DNA of 40,901 nucleotides from Oceanispirochaeta sp. (GCF_027859075.1 NZ_JAQIBL010000124.1:1-40901); one strand, 5' to 3'. Positions 26,301 to 34,251 are shown, counted from the stretch's first letter. Numbers and translations: made by a program. The notes: generated by a model not told the origin, from the sequence alone.

Positions 26301-27699
26301 CGAATTTCAGCGGATTCTCCGCCTTGAGGGCTATCTCTCCGATTTCCCGTGCATGAGGGATGTTCAGGTCTCCTGCGGCAGATTCTTCCAGAAAAGATCC
26401 AGTTCCTGCTGAACAGGCTTCATTCATGGCATAATCAATGGGGACCTTGTTTTCCAGAAGTACGTATTTGGCGTCCTGCCCTCCAATTTCAAAGATGGTA
26501 TCCACATCATTGCTGAAGTGGGTCGTTCCAAAGGCATGGGCAATAATCTCATTGTAAACGGCCTCTGTCTCTATAAACACACCCAGAATTTCCCGGGATG
26601 ATCCGGTGGTGGCCGCCAGTGATATAGTTATGGATGAATCATCACCCAGGTCTTTATGGATTTTTTTACGAAGCTCTATTATACAGTTTTTTAGAGCCTG
26701 CACCGGGTCTCCATGGGTTCTCCCGTAATGGGCAGCTACAACTTCACAGTTTTCCATATCAATGAGGCAGGCTTTTGTGGTTGTAGAACCACCGTCAATT
26801 CCCAGGATATACTCCCGTCCTTTTTGGACGGGTTTGACATCAGAATAGAAATACTTGACCTTGCCTTCAGCATTTTTGAGATCATCATAGCGGTCAAATT
26901 TGACCCTGCTGTCTTTGAGTATCTTATCGACTGAAGGGAGGGCTGATCCGTTCTCAATGGCCAGATGAGCGGCACCGAAGGCTTCAAAATAAGTAGCTTC
27001 CCTGGGTATGATGAATTCAATCCCGGGTGTTTTTTCTTTCATAAACCGAAGAATATGTTTGTTTTTTGTGATGCCTCCGCTCAAAAGGACAAGACCTGAG
27101 CTAATTTTTGCACGGCTTAGAAAATCGCAGACCTTTGTGGCCATGACATTACTAAGGGACAGGACAATATCATCTTTACTGGCTTCTTTTTTGTTCAGCT
27201 TGTGGGTACAGTCGCTTTTCATAAACACAGAGCATCGGGCAGAAAGGGGACGTACCACGCTGTCTGGGGAGGCATGGTTCACATTGTCCAGGGTCATATC
27301 CATACGGGCCAGCTGCTGTTTGAAGAATTCTCCTGTCCCTGATGCACATTTGCTGCCTGAAAAATTGTTTGTGATTTTCCCCTGTCTGTTCACAGCATAG
27401 ACGACCAGGTCTTCACCCCCCATACTGACCACTGCATCAACCTGATGACCTGTTATTTCCAGGGCTTTTTCAATACAGACAGGCTCAATGACGGAATGAG
27501 CTGATAAGAGGAACCGTCCATCTGTCCCGGTCACTAAAAGGGGAATTCCTTCCTCTATTTCGTTGTCCCTTAACAGGGTCACAACAGCATTCTGGAAGTC
27601 TCCCTCATGAGGGATAACATTGCTCCAGATCTCTTTTCCATTTTCAAGAACGACGGTTTTCAGGCTTGAACTGCCAATATTGATTCCAATGCTTTTCAT
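23383..27699 (-). CDS. Giant acyl-CoA dehydratase activase, two activase domains fused to DUF2229 and HgdB-like regions
   Basis: The start is set at ATG 27699 (GAGGAA six bases upstream), giving 1438 residues that begin MKSIGINIGSSSLKTVVLE, an ATPase phosphate-loop phrase. The first BadF/HgdC activase-type ASKHA domain spans about 1-290, with cluster Cys in KCASGTG (about 119) and RCSVF (about 156). The second spans about 300-590, with GIDGGSTTTKACLID (about 303), EACSAGTG (about 427) and EHCSAF (about 468). Then comes a Cys-rich DUF2229-type segment (FGCKSCENFC, about 593) and a long HgdB/dehydratase-like part. Classical activases are homodimers with one [4Fe-4S] cluster bridging two subunits; here the pair may be intramolecular. 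The reductive ATP-driven role is inferred; the substrate is unknown. Confidence 0.85.
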   Translation of the reverse strand: MKSIGINIGSSSLKTVVLENGKEIWSNVIPHEGDFQNAVVTLLRDNEIEEGIPLLVTGTDGRFLLSAHSVIEPVCIEKALEITGHQVDAVVSMGGEDLVVYAVNRQGKITNNFSGSKCASGTGEFFKQQLARMDMTLDNVNHASPDSVVRPLSARCSVFMKSDCTHKLNKKEASKDDIVLSLSNVMATKVCDFLSRAKISSGLVLLSGGITKNKHILRFMKEKTPGIEFIIPREATYFEAFGAAHLAIENGSALPSVDKILKDSRVKFDRYDDLKNAEGKVKYFYSDVKPVQKGREYILGIDGGSTTTKACLIDMENCEVVAAHYGRTHGDPVQALKNCIIELRKKIHKDLGDDSSITISLAATTGSSREILGVFIETEAVYNEIIAHAFGTTHFSNDVDTIFEIGGQDAKYVLLENKVPIDYAMNEACSAGTGSFLEESAAGDLNIPHAREIGEIALKAENPLKFGEHCSAFINSDIRKAIQQGAKREDITAGIVTSIVSNYLNRVVGNRTIGKKIFLQGGVAKNKAVPLAFAMLLNKEILVPPSPELMGCFGVGILARQKLQDGLLQKGSIDLEAILDTQIDYERVFGCKSCENFCSIQVLKVNGHKYMFGGRCSKYTNSSKKVKSEVQIINYVDKRNEMLFESFAPSVLDFKRKRDFSVGIPRCFSVHTLYPLYSWFFHELGIKTVLSDEIAPEGIARVESAYCFPAEIAHGAVQDILNKGTDYIFVPHFRDMPSMEKDVHANFCPITQSLPYYIKKAFPQVPEEKFIPLIVTFKFGESKALEFFYELGEQLSIPAAEIKAAFHIAMKKQQDYLIASKVLGKEALKLAKEQNHPVIALLGRPYNAFTPEANMGIPRKFSSRGYSVIPFDILPEGDEEIYENMYWYYGQLDMKTAARLKDEPNVYVTYITNFSCAPDSFILHYIKWMMGTKPFLVLELDSHSADAGIDTRIEAFLDIITGYRSRLTSTKEERYDNGLRFINNGTDPLHLKNLNTGKTIPVKDNKKVKILLSNMGDLSTAMMASIIRNTGINAQALPISDSKTLQLARSHASGKECVPSHLVLGSALKFLNSQDYRKDEIYLLFVPITTGPCRTGQYFVFYENLFKDMRLENIIVITMSADNSYNELGPDFSKNMWWGLVIADYMKDIQTTLRACAQNPEEAMVLYSTLWHEMITAIEDDFKKVYPSLRKIARSVASIPLKKTMNEVPRILIVGEIYVRRDDFAVDELVDLMSRKNIIAKVSGISEWIHYLDFVRDYDLKKRLKLTTWYKRPFSKELKSLLILYIEMIWKHSVERGVKTRLDKSGLIPHTPYNMKKIMKNSSDNFVNLELNSEIAISSGVAATAMEEGYSGIVNISPFACLIGRVIEGLITPWAREKNYPVFSLEIDGNILPPNIINKLNIFMMNVIRFKSNPDSATLIEKDKPEVNRKNVKVSGDD

Positions 27700-27747
27700 A
27701 CGCTTCCTCAAACATTGTAGCTGTAATGGACGGCTTGTCTTCATTCC

Positions 27748-27768
27748 GACAAAAAGAGGCTTTTTGTC
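27748..27768. promoter_or_regulatory. Inverted repeat in the leader of the activase operon
   Basis: GACAAAAAG, three bases AGG, CTTTTTGTC: a perfect nine-base inverted repeat with a three-base centre. It lies just downstream of a perfect minus-strand TATAAT, and 49 bases ahead of the activase start. As RNA it would form a hairpin near the 5' end; as DNA it could be an operator. Confidence 0.5.
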
Positions 27769-27780
27769 CATTAAAAGCTG

Positions 27781-27786
27781 ATTATA
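27781..27786 (-). promoter_or_regulatory. -10 element for the activase operon
   Basis: TATAAT on the minus strand, about 80 bases before the start codon. No convincing -35 hexamer is seen at 16-18 bases (CTCAAA at 17), so it may need an activator. Confidence 0.35.
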
Positions 27787-27889
27787 AGTCATTATTGAAG
27801 ATCTTTGAGGTTTTGTCTATCCGCGTATTGTCAGATTGAGGAACTCAGGATCTTGCCAAAGAGATTCAACTCTGAAAGAATCGGATGGA

Positions 27890-28942
27890 ATGAAGATAGC
27901 ACTATTATTATCCGGAGGAGTGGACAGTTCTGTCGCTCTGTACCGGCTCCTGGAAGAAGGATATTCAGATATTACAGCCTATTATCTCAAGATCTGGCTG
28001 GAAGATGAGCTCAGCTTTATGGGAACCTGCCCCTGGGAGGAGGATCTGGAGTATGCCAGAGCCGTTTGCGATGCAAAATCCGTCCCGTTGAAGGTTTTAC
28101 CCCTTCAGCAGGAGTATTATGACCAGGTTGTATCCTACACACTTTCAGAATTGAAGAAAGGAAGGACTCCCAGTCCCGATATTTTTTGTAACCAGAGAAT
28201 CAAGTTCGGTGCGTTTTTCGATAAAGTCAACGAACACTACGATAAGGTTGCCACCGGTCATTATGCTGTTGTGGAAGAAGTCAATGGTCTGACCTGGCTG
28301 CACCGTTCTCCCGACCCGGTCAAGGATCAGAGTTACTTTCTGTCTCATCTCTCTCAGGAACAACTGCGGAAGATCATGTTTCCTATCGGTTCAATGATGA
28401 AAGAGGAGGTCCGGGTTTTGGCAGAGAAATACGATCTGCCCAATAAGGACCGCAGGGACAGTCAGGGAATCTGTTTTCTGGGGAAAATAAAATATTCTGA
28501 TTTTGTTAAACACTACCTGGGTGAAAAAGAAGGTGAAATCCGTGAACTCGAAAGTGAAGAGGTCCTGGGAAGGCATAAGGGATTCTGGTTTCACACCATT
28601 GGTCAGAGGCAGGGCCTGGGACTCAGCAACGGTCCCTGGTACGTCACATCCAAAGATCTTGAAAAGAACATCATCTATGTCTCATCCAGCAAGAATGTTC
28701 TGGAGCGGAAAAGAACTGTTTTTACGGTGTGCGAACCGAATTGGATCAGCAGGAAGCCCTCCGGAGAAGAACTCTCTCTAAAGTTGAGGCATGGGCCCCA
28801 TCTTCATGACTGCCGGATCAAATGGCTCAGTCCGGATCGACTGGAAGTCACTCTGGACGAGGGTGACAAAGGGATTGCACCAGGACAGTTCGCTGTCTTT
28901 TATGAAGATAATATCTGTCTGGGCGGTGCCAGAATCGAATAG
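27890..28942 (+). CDS. mnmA: tRNA-specific 2-thiouridylase
   Basis: MnmA introduces sulfur at uridine 34 of Lys, Glu and Gln tRNAs, using ATP. The start is ATG 27890, where the product begins MKIALLLSGGVDSSVALYRL, the PP-loop signature; a longer frame back to 27836 adds an unconserved leader. The 350-residue protein has FCNQRIKFG with a catalytic Cys near residue 95, GHYAVVEE near 125, and the SQGICFLG phrase near 191 that holds the second active-site Cys. The following C-terminal barrel segment carries the HTIGQRQGLGLS phrase near 238. The ribosome binding site is poor. It is a single gene, divergent from the activase operon and convergent with the alcohol dehydrogenase gene, 33 bases away. 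Confidence 0.93.
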   Translation: MKIALLLSGGVDSSVALYRLLEEGYSDITAYYLKIWLEDELSFMGTCPWEEDLEYARAVCDAKSVPLKVLPLQQEYYDQVVSYTLSELKKGRTPSPDIFCNQRIKFGAFFDKVNEHYDKVATGHYAVVEEVNGLTWLHRSPDPVKDQSYFLSHLSQEQLRKIMFPIGSMMKEEVRVLAEKYDLPNKDRRDSQGICFLGKIKYSDFVKHYLGEKEGEIRELESEEVLGRHKGFWFHTIGQRQGLGLSNGPWYVTSKDLEKNIIYVSSSKNVLERKRTVFTVCEPNWISRKPSGEELSLKLRHGPHLHDCRIKWLSPDRLEVTLDEGDKGIAPGQFAVFYEDNICLGGARIE

Positions 28943-28975
28943 ATCCGCTTAGGAAGAAGGAGTGAAAAAATCCAC

Positions 28976-30142
28976 TTAATACACGGACCTGAGAAAGGAG
29001 AGACGCTCTTCTTCTGAAAAAGAATAGGGATTATTTTTATTTCCCGATTCCATGGCCGTGCGAACCAGCAGTTCTTCTGTTAACCCCAGAGTCTTCAGCC
29101 CGGGGAGGGCAGCCAGGGTCGTCCAGCGATCCAATTCTTCCATCAATATCTGTATGGATTCCTCAGTTTTCAGATCCATCCTTCCCGATAGAAACTGTCC
29201 CAGTCCTGCTGCTTTTTGGAGAGTCGGATGGTCTTCATCCAGTTTCAGCAGTTCCTGAAAGGTCCCGTTCATGACCGGAGGGAGGAGAAGACCGCAGGCT
29301 GTTCCATGAGGAATCTCTATCAGTCCCCCCAATACTCCAGCTATTCCGTGAACCGTACCAAGTCCGGCATTCGCCAGGGTGAGGCCGGAGAGGGTTGCTC
29401 CCAGGGCGATGGAGGAGAACTCATCTTTTCCTGCATTTCCCTCCAGAACAACCCCAAAGGCTTCCAGGAACTCTGTCAGTCCCTCTTCGGCAAGAGCATC
29501 GCTCAGGGGCGAAGCTTCTGTGGAAATATAGGATTCCAGCAGTTGGGAGAAGGCATCCATGCCGCAGGATGCAATGACCTCCCGGGGAAGGCTTTCCAGC
29601 CATTGGGGGTCAATCAGGGCCAGATCGGGAATGTAGTTGTCATGACGGAGGGATTTTTTAAAACCTTTTATTCCGGGACGGCTGAGGACCGCATTTTTTG
29701 TGCACTCACTGCCTGTTCCAGCCGTGGTGGGGAGTGCAAAAAATGGTATTTTTGCACCGCTCGGTTTTTTCGTCCCCACTCCCTCCAGGTATTCCATGAC
29801 GGAACCAGTTTCTCTCAGCATGGCGGAGACGGCCTTTCCAGCATCCAGAACACTCCCTCCTCCCAGGGCAACAACGACTGCGGGAGGGGAAGATCTGTAT
29901 TGTTCACAGAGAGAGTCGACATCCTCGGGTGAGGGTTCTCCCGAGATTTCTTCAAAATCAGCCTTGATCCCTTCTCTGCGTAGCTCTAGTTCCAGAGATT
30001 TCCAGAGGGGGTTCTTTTTGACGGATTTTCCGGTAATAAAAAAGACTCTCCCCTTCTGATCTTTTAAAAGGGGAACAAGAGAAAGAGTTTCACCCCATCC
30101 GAAGAGGATTTTTTTATTGGCAGAAAATGAGAAACCTACCAC
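28976..30142 (-). CDS. Iron-type alcohol dehydrogenase
   Basis: A 388-residue NAD(P)-dependent type III alcohol dehydrogenase. Seen: GGGSVLDAGKAVSAM near residue 92 for nucleotide binding, TAGTGSECTKNAV near 141, GMDAFSQLLESYIS near 193, and TVHGIAGVLGGLIEIPHGTACG near 260 with two metal-binding His. In the usual motif the position four residues after the metal-binding Asp is His; here it is Gln, which I have seen in one branch of the family. The start is GTG 30142, with GAGG seven bases upstream, overlapping the LsrG-like gene by seven bases. Substrate unknown. It closes a four-gene operon. Confidence 0.88.
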   Translation of the reverse strand: MVGFSFSANKKILFGWGETLSLVPLLKDQKGRVFFITGKSVKKNPLWKSLELELRREGIKADFEEISGEPSPEDVDSLCEQYRSSPPAVVVALGGGSVLDAGKAVSAMLRETGSVMEYLEGVGTKKPSGAKIPFFALPTTAGTGSECTKNAVLSRPGIKGFKKSLRHDNYIPDLALIDPQWLESLPREVIASCGMDAFSQLLESYISTEASPLSDALAEEGLTEFLEAFGVVLEGNAGKDEFSSIALGATLSGLTLANAGLGTVHGIAGVLGGLIEIPHGTACGLLLPPVMNGTFQELLKLDEDHPTLQKAAGLGQFLSGRMDLKTEESIQILMEELDRWTTLAALPGLKTLGLTEELLVRTAMESGNKNNPYSFSEEERLSFLRSVY

Positions 30143-30444
30143 CCGGAAACCTCAAGAGGAGCGCAGACCCTATGGGATGTCCCTTTCCGGGGCTCTGCCA
30201 TCCAGGGAGCCACAAGGTCTCTCCATTTCAGGTAGTGAGGGGTTTCCTTGTGAGCCTTGACCGCCTCGGGGCTGGAATAGGCCTCATATAGAAAGAAGGA
30301 ACCGGGATTATCACTCTGCTGGAGCACATCAAAACGGTGATTCCCCTCTTCCTTTCTCGTCCCTTTTCTGTTTTCCAGGCAGGCCTGTTCAAATACCCCT
30401 TCTTTACCGGAAATAACTTTAACTTCAACACAATAAACAATCAT
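30136..30444 (-). CDS. LsrG-like antibiotic-biosynthesis-monooxygenase-fold protein
   Basis: A 102-residue protein of the ABM ferredoxin-like fold. The start is ATG 30444, with AAGGA five bases upstream. The centre and C-terminus, NRKGTRKEEGNHRFDVLQQS, then FFLYEAYSS, HKETPHYLKW and PRKGTSH, closely follow LsrG. LsrG is the E. coli isomerase that degrades phosphorylated autoinducer-2. The EYxS type monooxygenase members share less of this. No other lsr gene is in the window, so AI-2 catabolism is not shown. Its translation overlaps that of an alcohol dehydrogenase, suggesting the two process one small hydroxy-carbonyl compound. The 47 bases before it include a short hairpin. Confidence 0.75.
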   Translation of the reverse strand: MIVYCVEVKVISGKEGVFEQACLENRKGTRKEEGNHRFDVLQQSDNPGSFFLYEAYSSPEAVKAHKETPHYLKWRDLVAPWMAEPRKGTSHRVCAPLEVSGW

Positions 30445-30491
30445 TGTTCCTTCTCCTTGCTGCACATTCATCCTGATTTAAGCTCTCCCTT

Positions 30492-32030
30492 TCAGGGGAG
30501 GGTTTCCATTTTACCATAACAGTCGACATTCCATTGCATATAGTTGTTCCTGTATTCCTGAAAGCAACGGGGGAGGGCTTCGATAATATCAGAGGCCGTA
30601 AAGCTCTCCCGGGCTCCTGGAAAGAGTTCCGCTGCCAGTCCATGAAGAAGCACAGCCTTCCTGACTCCCTGAATCTCTGATTCTTCCGAGGCCATCAGAG
30701 CCGAGATCATTCCGGCCAGGACATCCCCGGTGCCGGCGGTCCCCAGGGCGTCATTTCCGGTGAGGTTGATAAACTCCTCCCCTCCGGGGAGGCAGATTCT
30801 GCTGTGCGGTCCCTTATAGATACAGAGGGCATTGTATGCCTCCTCAATCGTCTGTTCCGGAGCTAGGCCGGAACGTAAACGTTTCTGTTCTCCTATATGG
30901 GGAGTGAGTACCGTCAGAGGCGATCTCTTTATTGTCAGATCACAGAATCCGGCCAGTGCATTCAATCCGTCTGCATCCACGACAAGAGGCACCCTAATGG
31001 CGGGAATGAGCTTTCGGATAAGAGAGGCTGTAGACTCATGACGGGTCATGCCCGGGCCTATGAGGACGGCATCATGCTTTGTGGCCAGTGACAGAAGAAG
31101 GTCTTCATTCTCTTCTGAAATTGTTTTTTCTCCTGTCTCCAGAAGACCCTGAATGACTGCCTCAGGGCATTGGGCTGAAAATCCACTGACTTGAGACTGG
31201 GGAATCGCCACCGTCACAAAGCCGGCCCCTGAACGGTAGGCGGCTCGGGCAGACAGGGCCGGTGCTCCCTGGTAGTTCTTTCCTCCTCCGATGATGAGAA
31301 CTCTGGCAAAGCTATTTTTATAACCCAGAGGATCTCTTTCTTTCAGAGGGGAGGGCAGATTTAGTTTGGAGTTACAGGGCCAGTCTCTGTAGAGTTCCGG
31401 AGGAAACGAGATTCTGGATAAGAAAATTCTTTTGCTATATAAAAACCCCGGACTGAGAAAATTTCCTCTTTTCGGTGCACCGAAACAGATGGTCATGTCT
31501 GCCTGAATCGCGGCTCCCCGGGGGAGGCCTGTTTCTCCGTCAAGACCCGAGGGGATATCGAGGGAAAGAATCGGTGCTCCGCTGCTATTCATCAGCTTGA
31601 TCAGTCTTCTCCTTTCATCATCCACATCCCTATTGAGACCGATACCCAGAAGAGCATCCACAATAAGTTGCCTTTCATGGAACATCTGAGTGAGCGTTTT
31701 TTCAGAAGGGTTGAGAAAAAGGGGGGTATCAGTCTTGCGAAGGGCTTTTAAATTCTGTGAGGCTTCAGCGGAATACTTTTCCGGATTTCCACAGATGAGA
31801 ACCTTTGTGTTTCTTTCCAGTGAATGAAGCTGCCGGGCCAAAGCCAGTCCGTCGCCCCCATTGTTCCCTGTACCGCAAACGATCAAAATAGAAAGATCGG
31901 GATACTCCCTCTGGATGAGGGCCCGAGCGGATGAGGCCGCATTCTCCATCAGGATTAAGGCGGGGATTTTATATTGACGGATGCAGGTCTCATCCATCCG
32001 ACGCATTTCATCCGGACTGAGAACCTTCAT
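30492..32030 (-). CDS. nnr: Bifunctional NAD(P)H-hydrate epimerase/dehydratase
   Basis: Repairs hydrated NADH and NADPH. The 512-residue protein fuses an N-terminal YjeF_N epimerase domain (about 1-215: VLSPDEMRRMDE, then VCGTGNNGGDGLALARQL near 50, LLGIG near 121, and SLDIPSGLDGETG near 155) to a C-terminal ADP-dependent dehydratase domain (about 225-500: NYQGAPALSARAAYRSGAGFV, then LIGPGMTRHES, and NDALGTAGTGDVLAGMISAL near 430). Both domains look intact. It starts three bases after the stop of the 90-residue gene. The enzyme name nnrE/nnrD covers the two domains. Confidence 0.93.
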   Translation of the reverse strand: MKVLSPDEMRRMDETCIRQYKIPALILMENAASSARALIQREYPDLSILIVCGTGNNGGDGLALARQLHSLERNTKVLICGNPEKYSAEASQNLKALRKTDTPLFLNPSEKTLTQMFHERQLIVDALLGIGLNRDVDDERRRLIKLMNSSGAPILSLDIPSGLDGETGLPRGAAIQADMTICFGAPKRGNFLSPGFLYSKRIFLSRISFPPELYRDWPCNSKLNLPSPLKERDPLGYKNSFARVLIIGGGKNYQGAPALSARAAYRSGAGFVTVAIPQSQVSGFSAQCPEAVIQGLLETGEKTISEENEDLLLSLATKHDAVLIGPGMTRHESTASLIRKLIPAIRVPLVVDADGLNALAGFCDLTIKRSPLTVLTPHIGEQKRLRSGLAPEQTIEEAYNALCIYKGPHSRICLPGGEEFINLTGNDALGTAGTGDVLAGMISALMASEESEIQGVRKAVLLHGLAAELFPGARESFTASDIIEALPRCFQEYRNNYMQWNVDCYGKMETLP

Positions 32031-32033
32031 GGT

Positions 32034-32306
32034 TTATTCCGGATTCATTCCTGCGAATTTAAAAATCTCCGACTGTACCCACATAAAATTCTGATTTTCT
32101 GTAGGGACAAGAAACTGCGAAGTTTCAATGACCGAATCATCATCAGCAATGATGGTTACGTCCTTGACAGCGAGAACGGGATATCTTTTACCAGGTTTGA
32201 AATTCTTGGCTATTTTTACATATTCTGCTGATATATAGGGAAAAAAATCATTATGATCGGTGTCATAGTTTTCTCGATTAACAACATAAAAGGTACAGCT
32301 TTTCAT
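32034..32306 (-). CDS. Conserved-looking 90-residue protein, unknown
   Basis: A compact, soluble 90-residue protein with alternating beta-type stretches (CTFYVVN, RYPVLAVKDVTIIADDDSVIETSQFLV). GGAGG sits seven bases before the ATG and the gene is three bases from nnr, so it leads that operon. No signal peptide or recognisable motif. The beta-rich middle part could be a small SH3-like or DUF-type fold. Confidence 0.6.
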   Translation of the reverse strand: MKSCTFYVVNRENYDTDHNDFFPYISAEYVKIAKNFKPGKRYPVLAVKDVTIIADDDSVIETSQFLVPTENQNFMWVQSEIFKFAGMNPE

Positions 32307-32343
32307 TGGATCCTCCGTGAAGCTGAGTTACAATTTCATACTC

Positions 32344-32349
32344 ATTATA
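32344..32349 (-). promoter_or_regulatory. -10 element of the nnr operon
   Basis: A perfect TATAAT on the minus strand, 38 bases ahead of the 90-residue gene's start, preceded by TG directly upstream. No good -35 hexamer is visible. Confidence 0.4.
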
Positions 32350-32406
32350 CAGGATCAAAAGAAATTTCTCCTGCCTTTTTTTTAAAACAATCAGTATTGT
32401 GAATTT

Positions 32407-34251
32407 TTACTCCACACTTGTTTCTGCCCCGGGAAGGGATTCCCGGCTTGTTGAACCAGTCCCGGAAGGCAGATCCCCGACTGAATCTGTCCCATTATCG
32501 AGGGGCTCAGCATCGACATCCATTTTTGGAGATGAATCCTCTTCTTCGGCCGGATTAAATTGTATCCGAATCATTTCTTCTTCTACTCTGTGTTTTATTT
32601 TTACATACAGGGTTTTATTGACCGCATCATAGACCCAGCCATCGGAATATCTTTGAAAACGCGGGTCACTTTTCCAGCGAATATTATGGAGGAAAACACG
32701 GTCAAAGGGCTCTATCCCTTTTAATACAAGATGATGGATCTGGCCTTTCGGAAATTGAACCTTCAATTCCAGAAACTGATCGTTACTTATAACTGAGCTA
32801 CTCCTGGCAGCCGTGTAGAGCCAGGTTTCCTTGTCCTTTCCATTGCTCAGATCTATGAACCTGGGAGCAAAGGCTGTCTCCTGGTACAAGCCGTATACAT
32901 CTTCGGGGACAATGGCACCTTCTCCCAATGAGGCCCGCTCTCTTGAAAAGGTGATCTTTTCGGGGAGGATTCCATTCTCATCTGCCCGGCTTAGAATGGT
33001 GGCCCTGATTTTAGAGGAAATAGAAAGAAGGTTCTCATCCCCTGTTCTGATGGCGGCGCTCTTCAGTAGTTCGGCGGCTTCCAGAGTAAAAAGGGTACTG
33101 CTTTCAGGATTGTCCGGATGGAGGATGTACAGGCCTTCTTCCAGCCAGACGATTAGGGGATAGATATTTTCCTCAATCCAGGGAACCGGGTCTTCCGATT
33201 CTGAATTGGTCAGTAATTTTTTGAGTTCCAAAATCTCTCTATAGGGTGACACATCCGGGTTGGCGGTCAGATTCAGGGAGGTTTTTCCTTCCAGAAGACT
33301 GACATAACCGCTCCGCAGAAGAGGGGCGGTCCGATTGACAATATCACCGATGAAAGGACTGGAGTACCAGCTTAGGGCTGAAATGTTTTTCTCGGCAGAC
33401 TTCAGCAGATCTGCGGCTGTCAGGGTCTGTTCTCCCCGTCTATATGATTCGGCCATAAACTGAACCAGAGCTTTTTCTTTAAATGAAGGAGCACCCTCAG
33501 GCATCGTCCAGTTTCCTGTACTTTTATCAAATCTGGATTTCCAACCCGAGTAGGATTTGTCAGAGTACCGAGCCAATGTCTCTCTGTCTGAAGGGATTAT
33601 CTTTTCGCTGTCTGCCAGCCATTCCCTGACGGAACGTCCCAAACCGGGAGCTTCGTCTTCCATGGTTATTCTATTGCTGACTCGATCATCCATAGAGATC
33701 GATAGGATTGAACTTTTGAAATCAAGGATTCCGCTACTGTTCATGAAGTAGGTGCTCGTACCATCGCTCAAGGTAATTCTTCCCTCATTATCCTTGTTTA
33801 AGAGGTAGCTGTCCTGGGCTTGTGCCCTGATTCTCAGCTCTTTGATGGGGGGGATAGTCTGAGGAATGGTGATGTTGATATAACTGTCACTGCTCTGGGG
33901 CTTGCTGCTGATGTTGATGGAAATATCATACTTGAAATGAAGAACTACCCCCGTATCTGTTCTCTCAAGACGGTCCAAAGTCAATTCTCTGACAATGCCG
34001 TCTTCGGTGATGACTTTAAGAGTTTCTGCGGAAGAAAAACTGAGCTTCAGTCCGTTTGTATATACCGCCATTCTGGAGATCCTGGCAGGGGACAACCCTG
34101 TGGCCATAGTCTTTGTTCCTTTAAAGGAGACATTGTCCATAACCAGTGATATTTCTTCATATCGAGAAAAATGGAGGAATAGGAAAAAAATTATTATAAG
34201 AGCATAAAAGACAGGTATGATTGTCAAAAATGATCCGGATTTTCGTTTCAT
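32407..34251 (-). CDS. 614-residue signal-anchored extracytoplasmic protein, unknown
   Basis: The N-terminus (MKRKSG, then about 20 hydrophobic residues) is an uncleaved signal anchor, placing the rest outside the membrane. The product is mixed alpha/beta, with a SIS-like region of alternating strands from 40-170, an alpha-helical middle, and a beta-rich domain near 470-580. The tail, about residues 580-614, is acidic and rich in Ser, Gly and Pro, probably disordered. I do not recognise the family; the anchored-body layout is common in spirochaete envelope proteins. The ribosome binding site is weak. It diverges from the TPR lipoprotein gene across a 177-base gap. A weak terminator-like hairpin (ACAAT, four bases, ATTGT with a TTTT run) follows its stop. 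Confidence 0.65.
   Translation of the reverse strand: MKRKSGSFLTIIPVFYALIIIFFLFLHFSRYEEISLVMDNVSFKGTKTMATGLSPARISRMAVYTNGLKLSFSSAETLKVITEDGIVRELTLDRLERTDTGVVLHFKYDISINISSKPQSSDSYINITIPQTIPPIKELRIRAQAQDSYLLNKDNEGRITLSDGTSTYFMNSSGILDFKSSILSISMDDRVSNRITMEDEAPGLGRSVREWLADSEKIIPSDRETLARYSDKSYSGWKSRFDKSTGNWTMPEGAPSFKEKALVQFMAESYRRGEQTLTAADLLKSAEKNISALSWYSSPFIGDIVNRTAPLLRSGYVSLLEGKTSLNLTANPDVSPYREILELKKLLTNSESEDPVPWIEENIYPLIVWLEEGLYILHPDNPESSTLFTLEAAELLKSAAIRTGDENLLSISSKIRATILSRADENGILPEKITFSRERASLGEGAIVPEDVYGLYQETAFAPRFIDLSNGKDKETWLYTAARSSSVISNDQFLELKVQFPKGQIHHLVLKGIEPFDRVFLHNIRWKSDPRFQRYSDGWVYDAVNKTLYVKIKHRVEEEMIRIQFNPAEEEDSSPKMDVDAEPLDNGTDSVGDLPSGTGSTSRESLPGAETSVE

Noticed and set aside
27700-27792. 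A longer activase frame starting at 27792
   Set aside because: It adds 31 residues over the TATAAT and inverted repeat. ATG 27699 has a GAGGAA site and begins at the conserved phosphate loop, so it is preferred.
30480-30508. Hairpin at the nnr 3' end as a terminator
   Set aside because: The stem is only about five to six pairs and no T tract follows on the minus strand; the downstream gene is probably co-transcribed.
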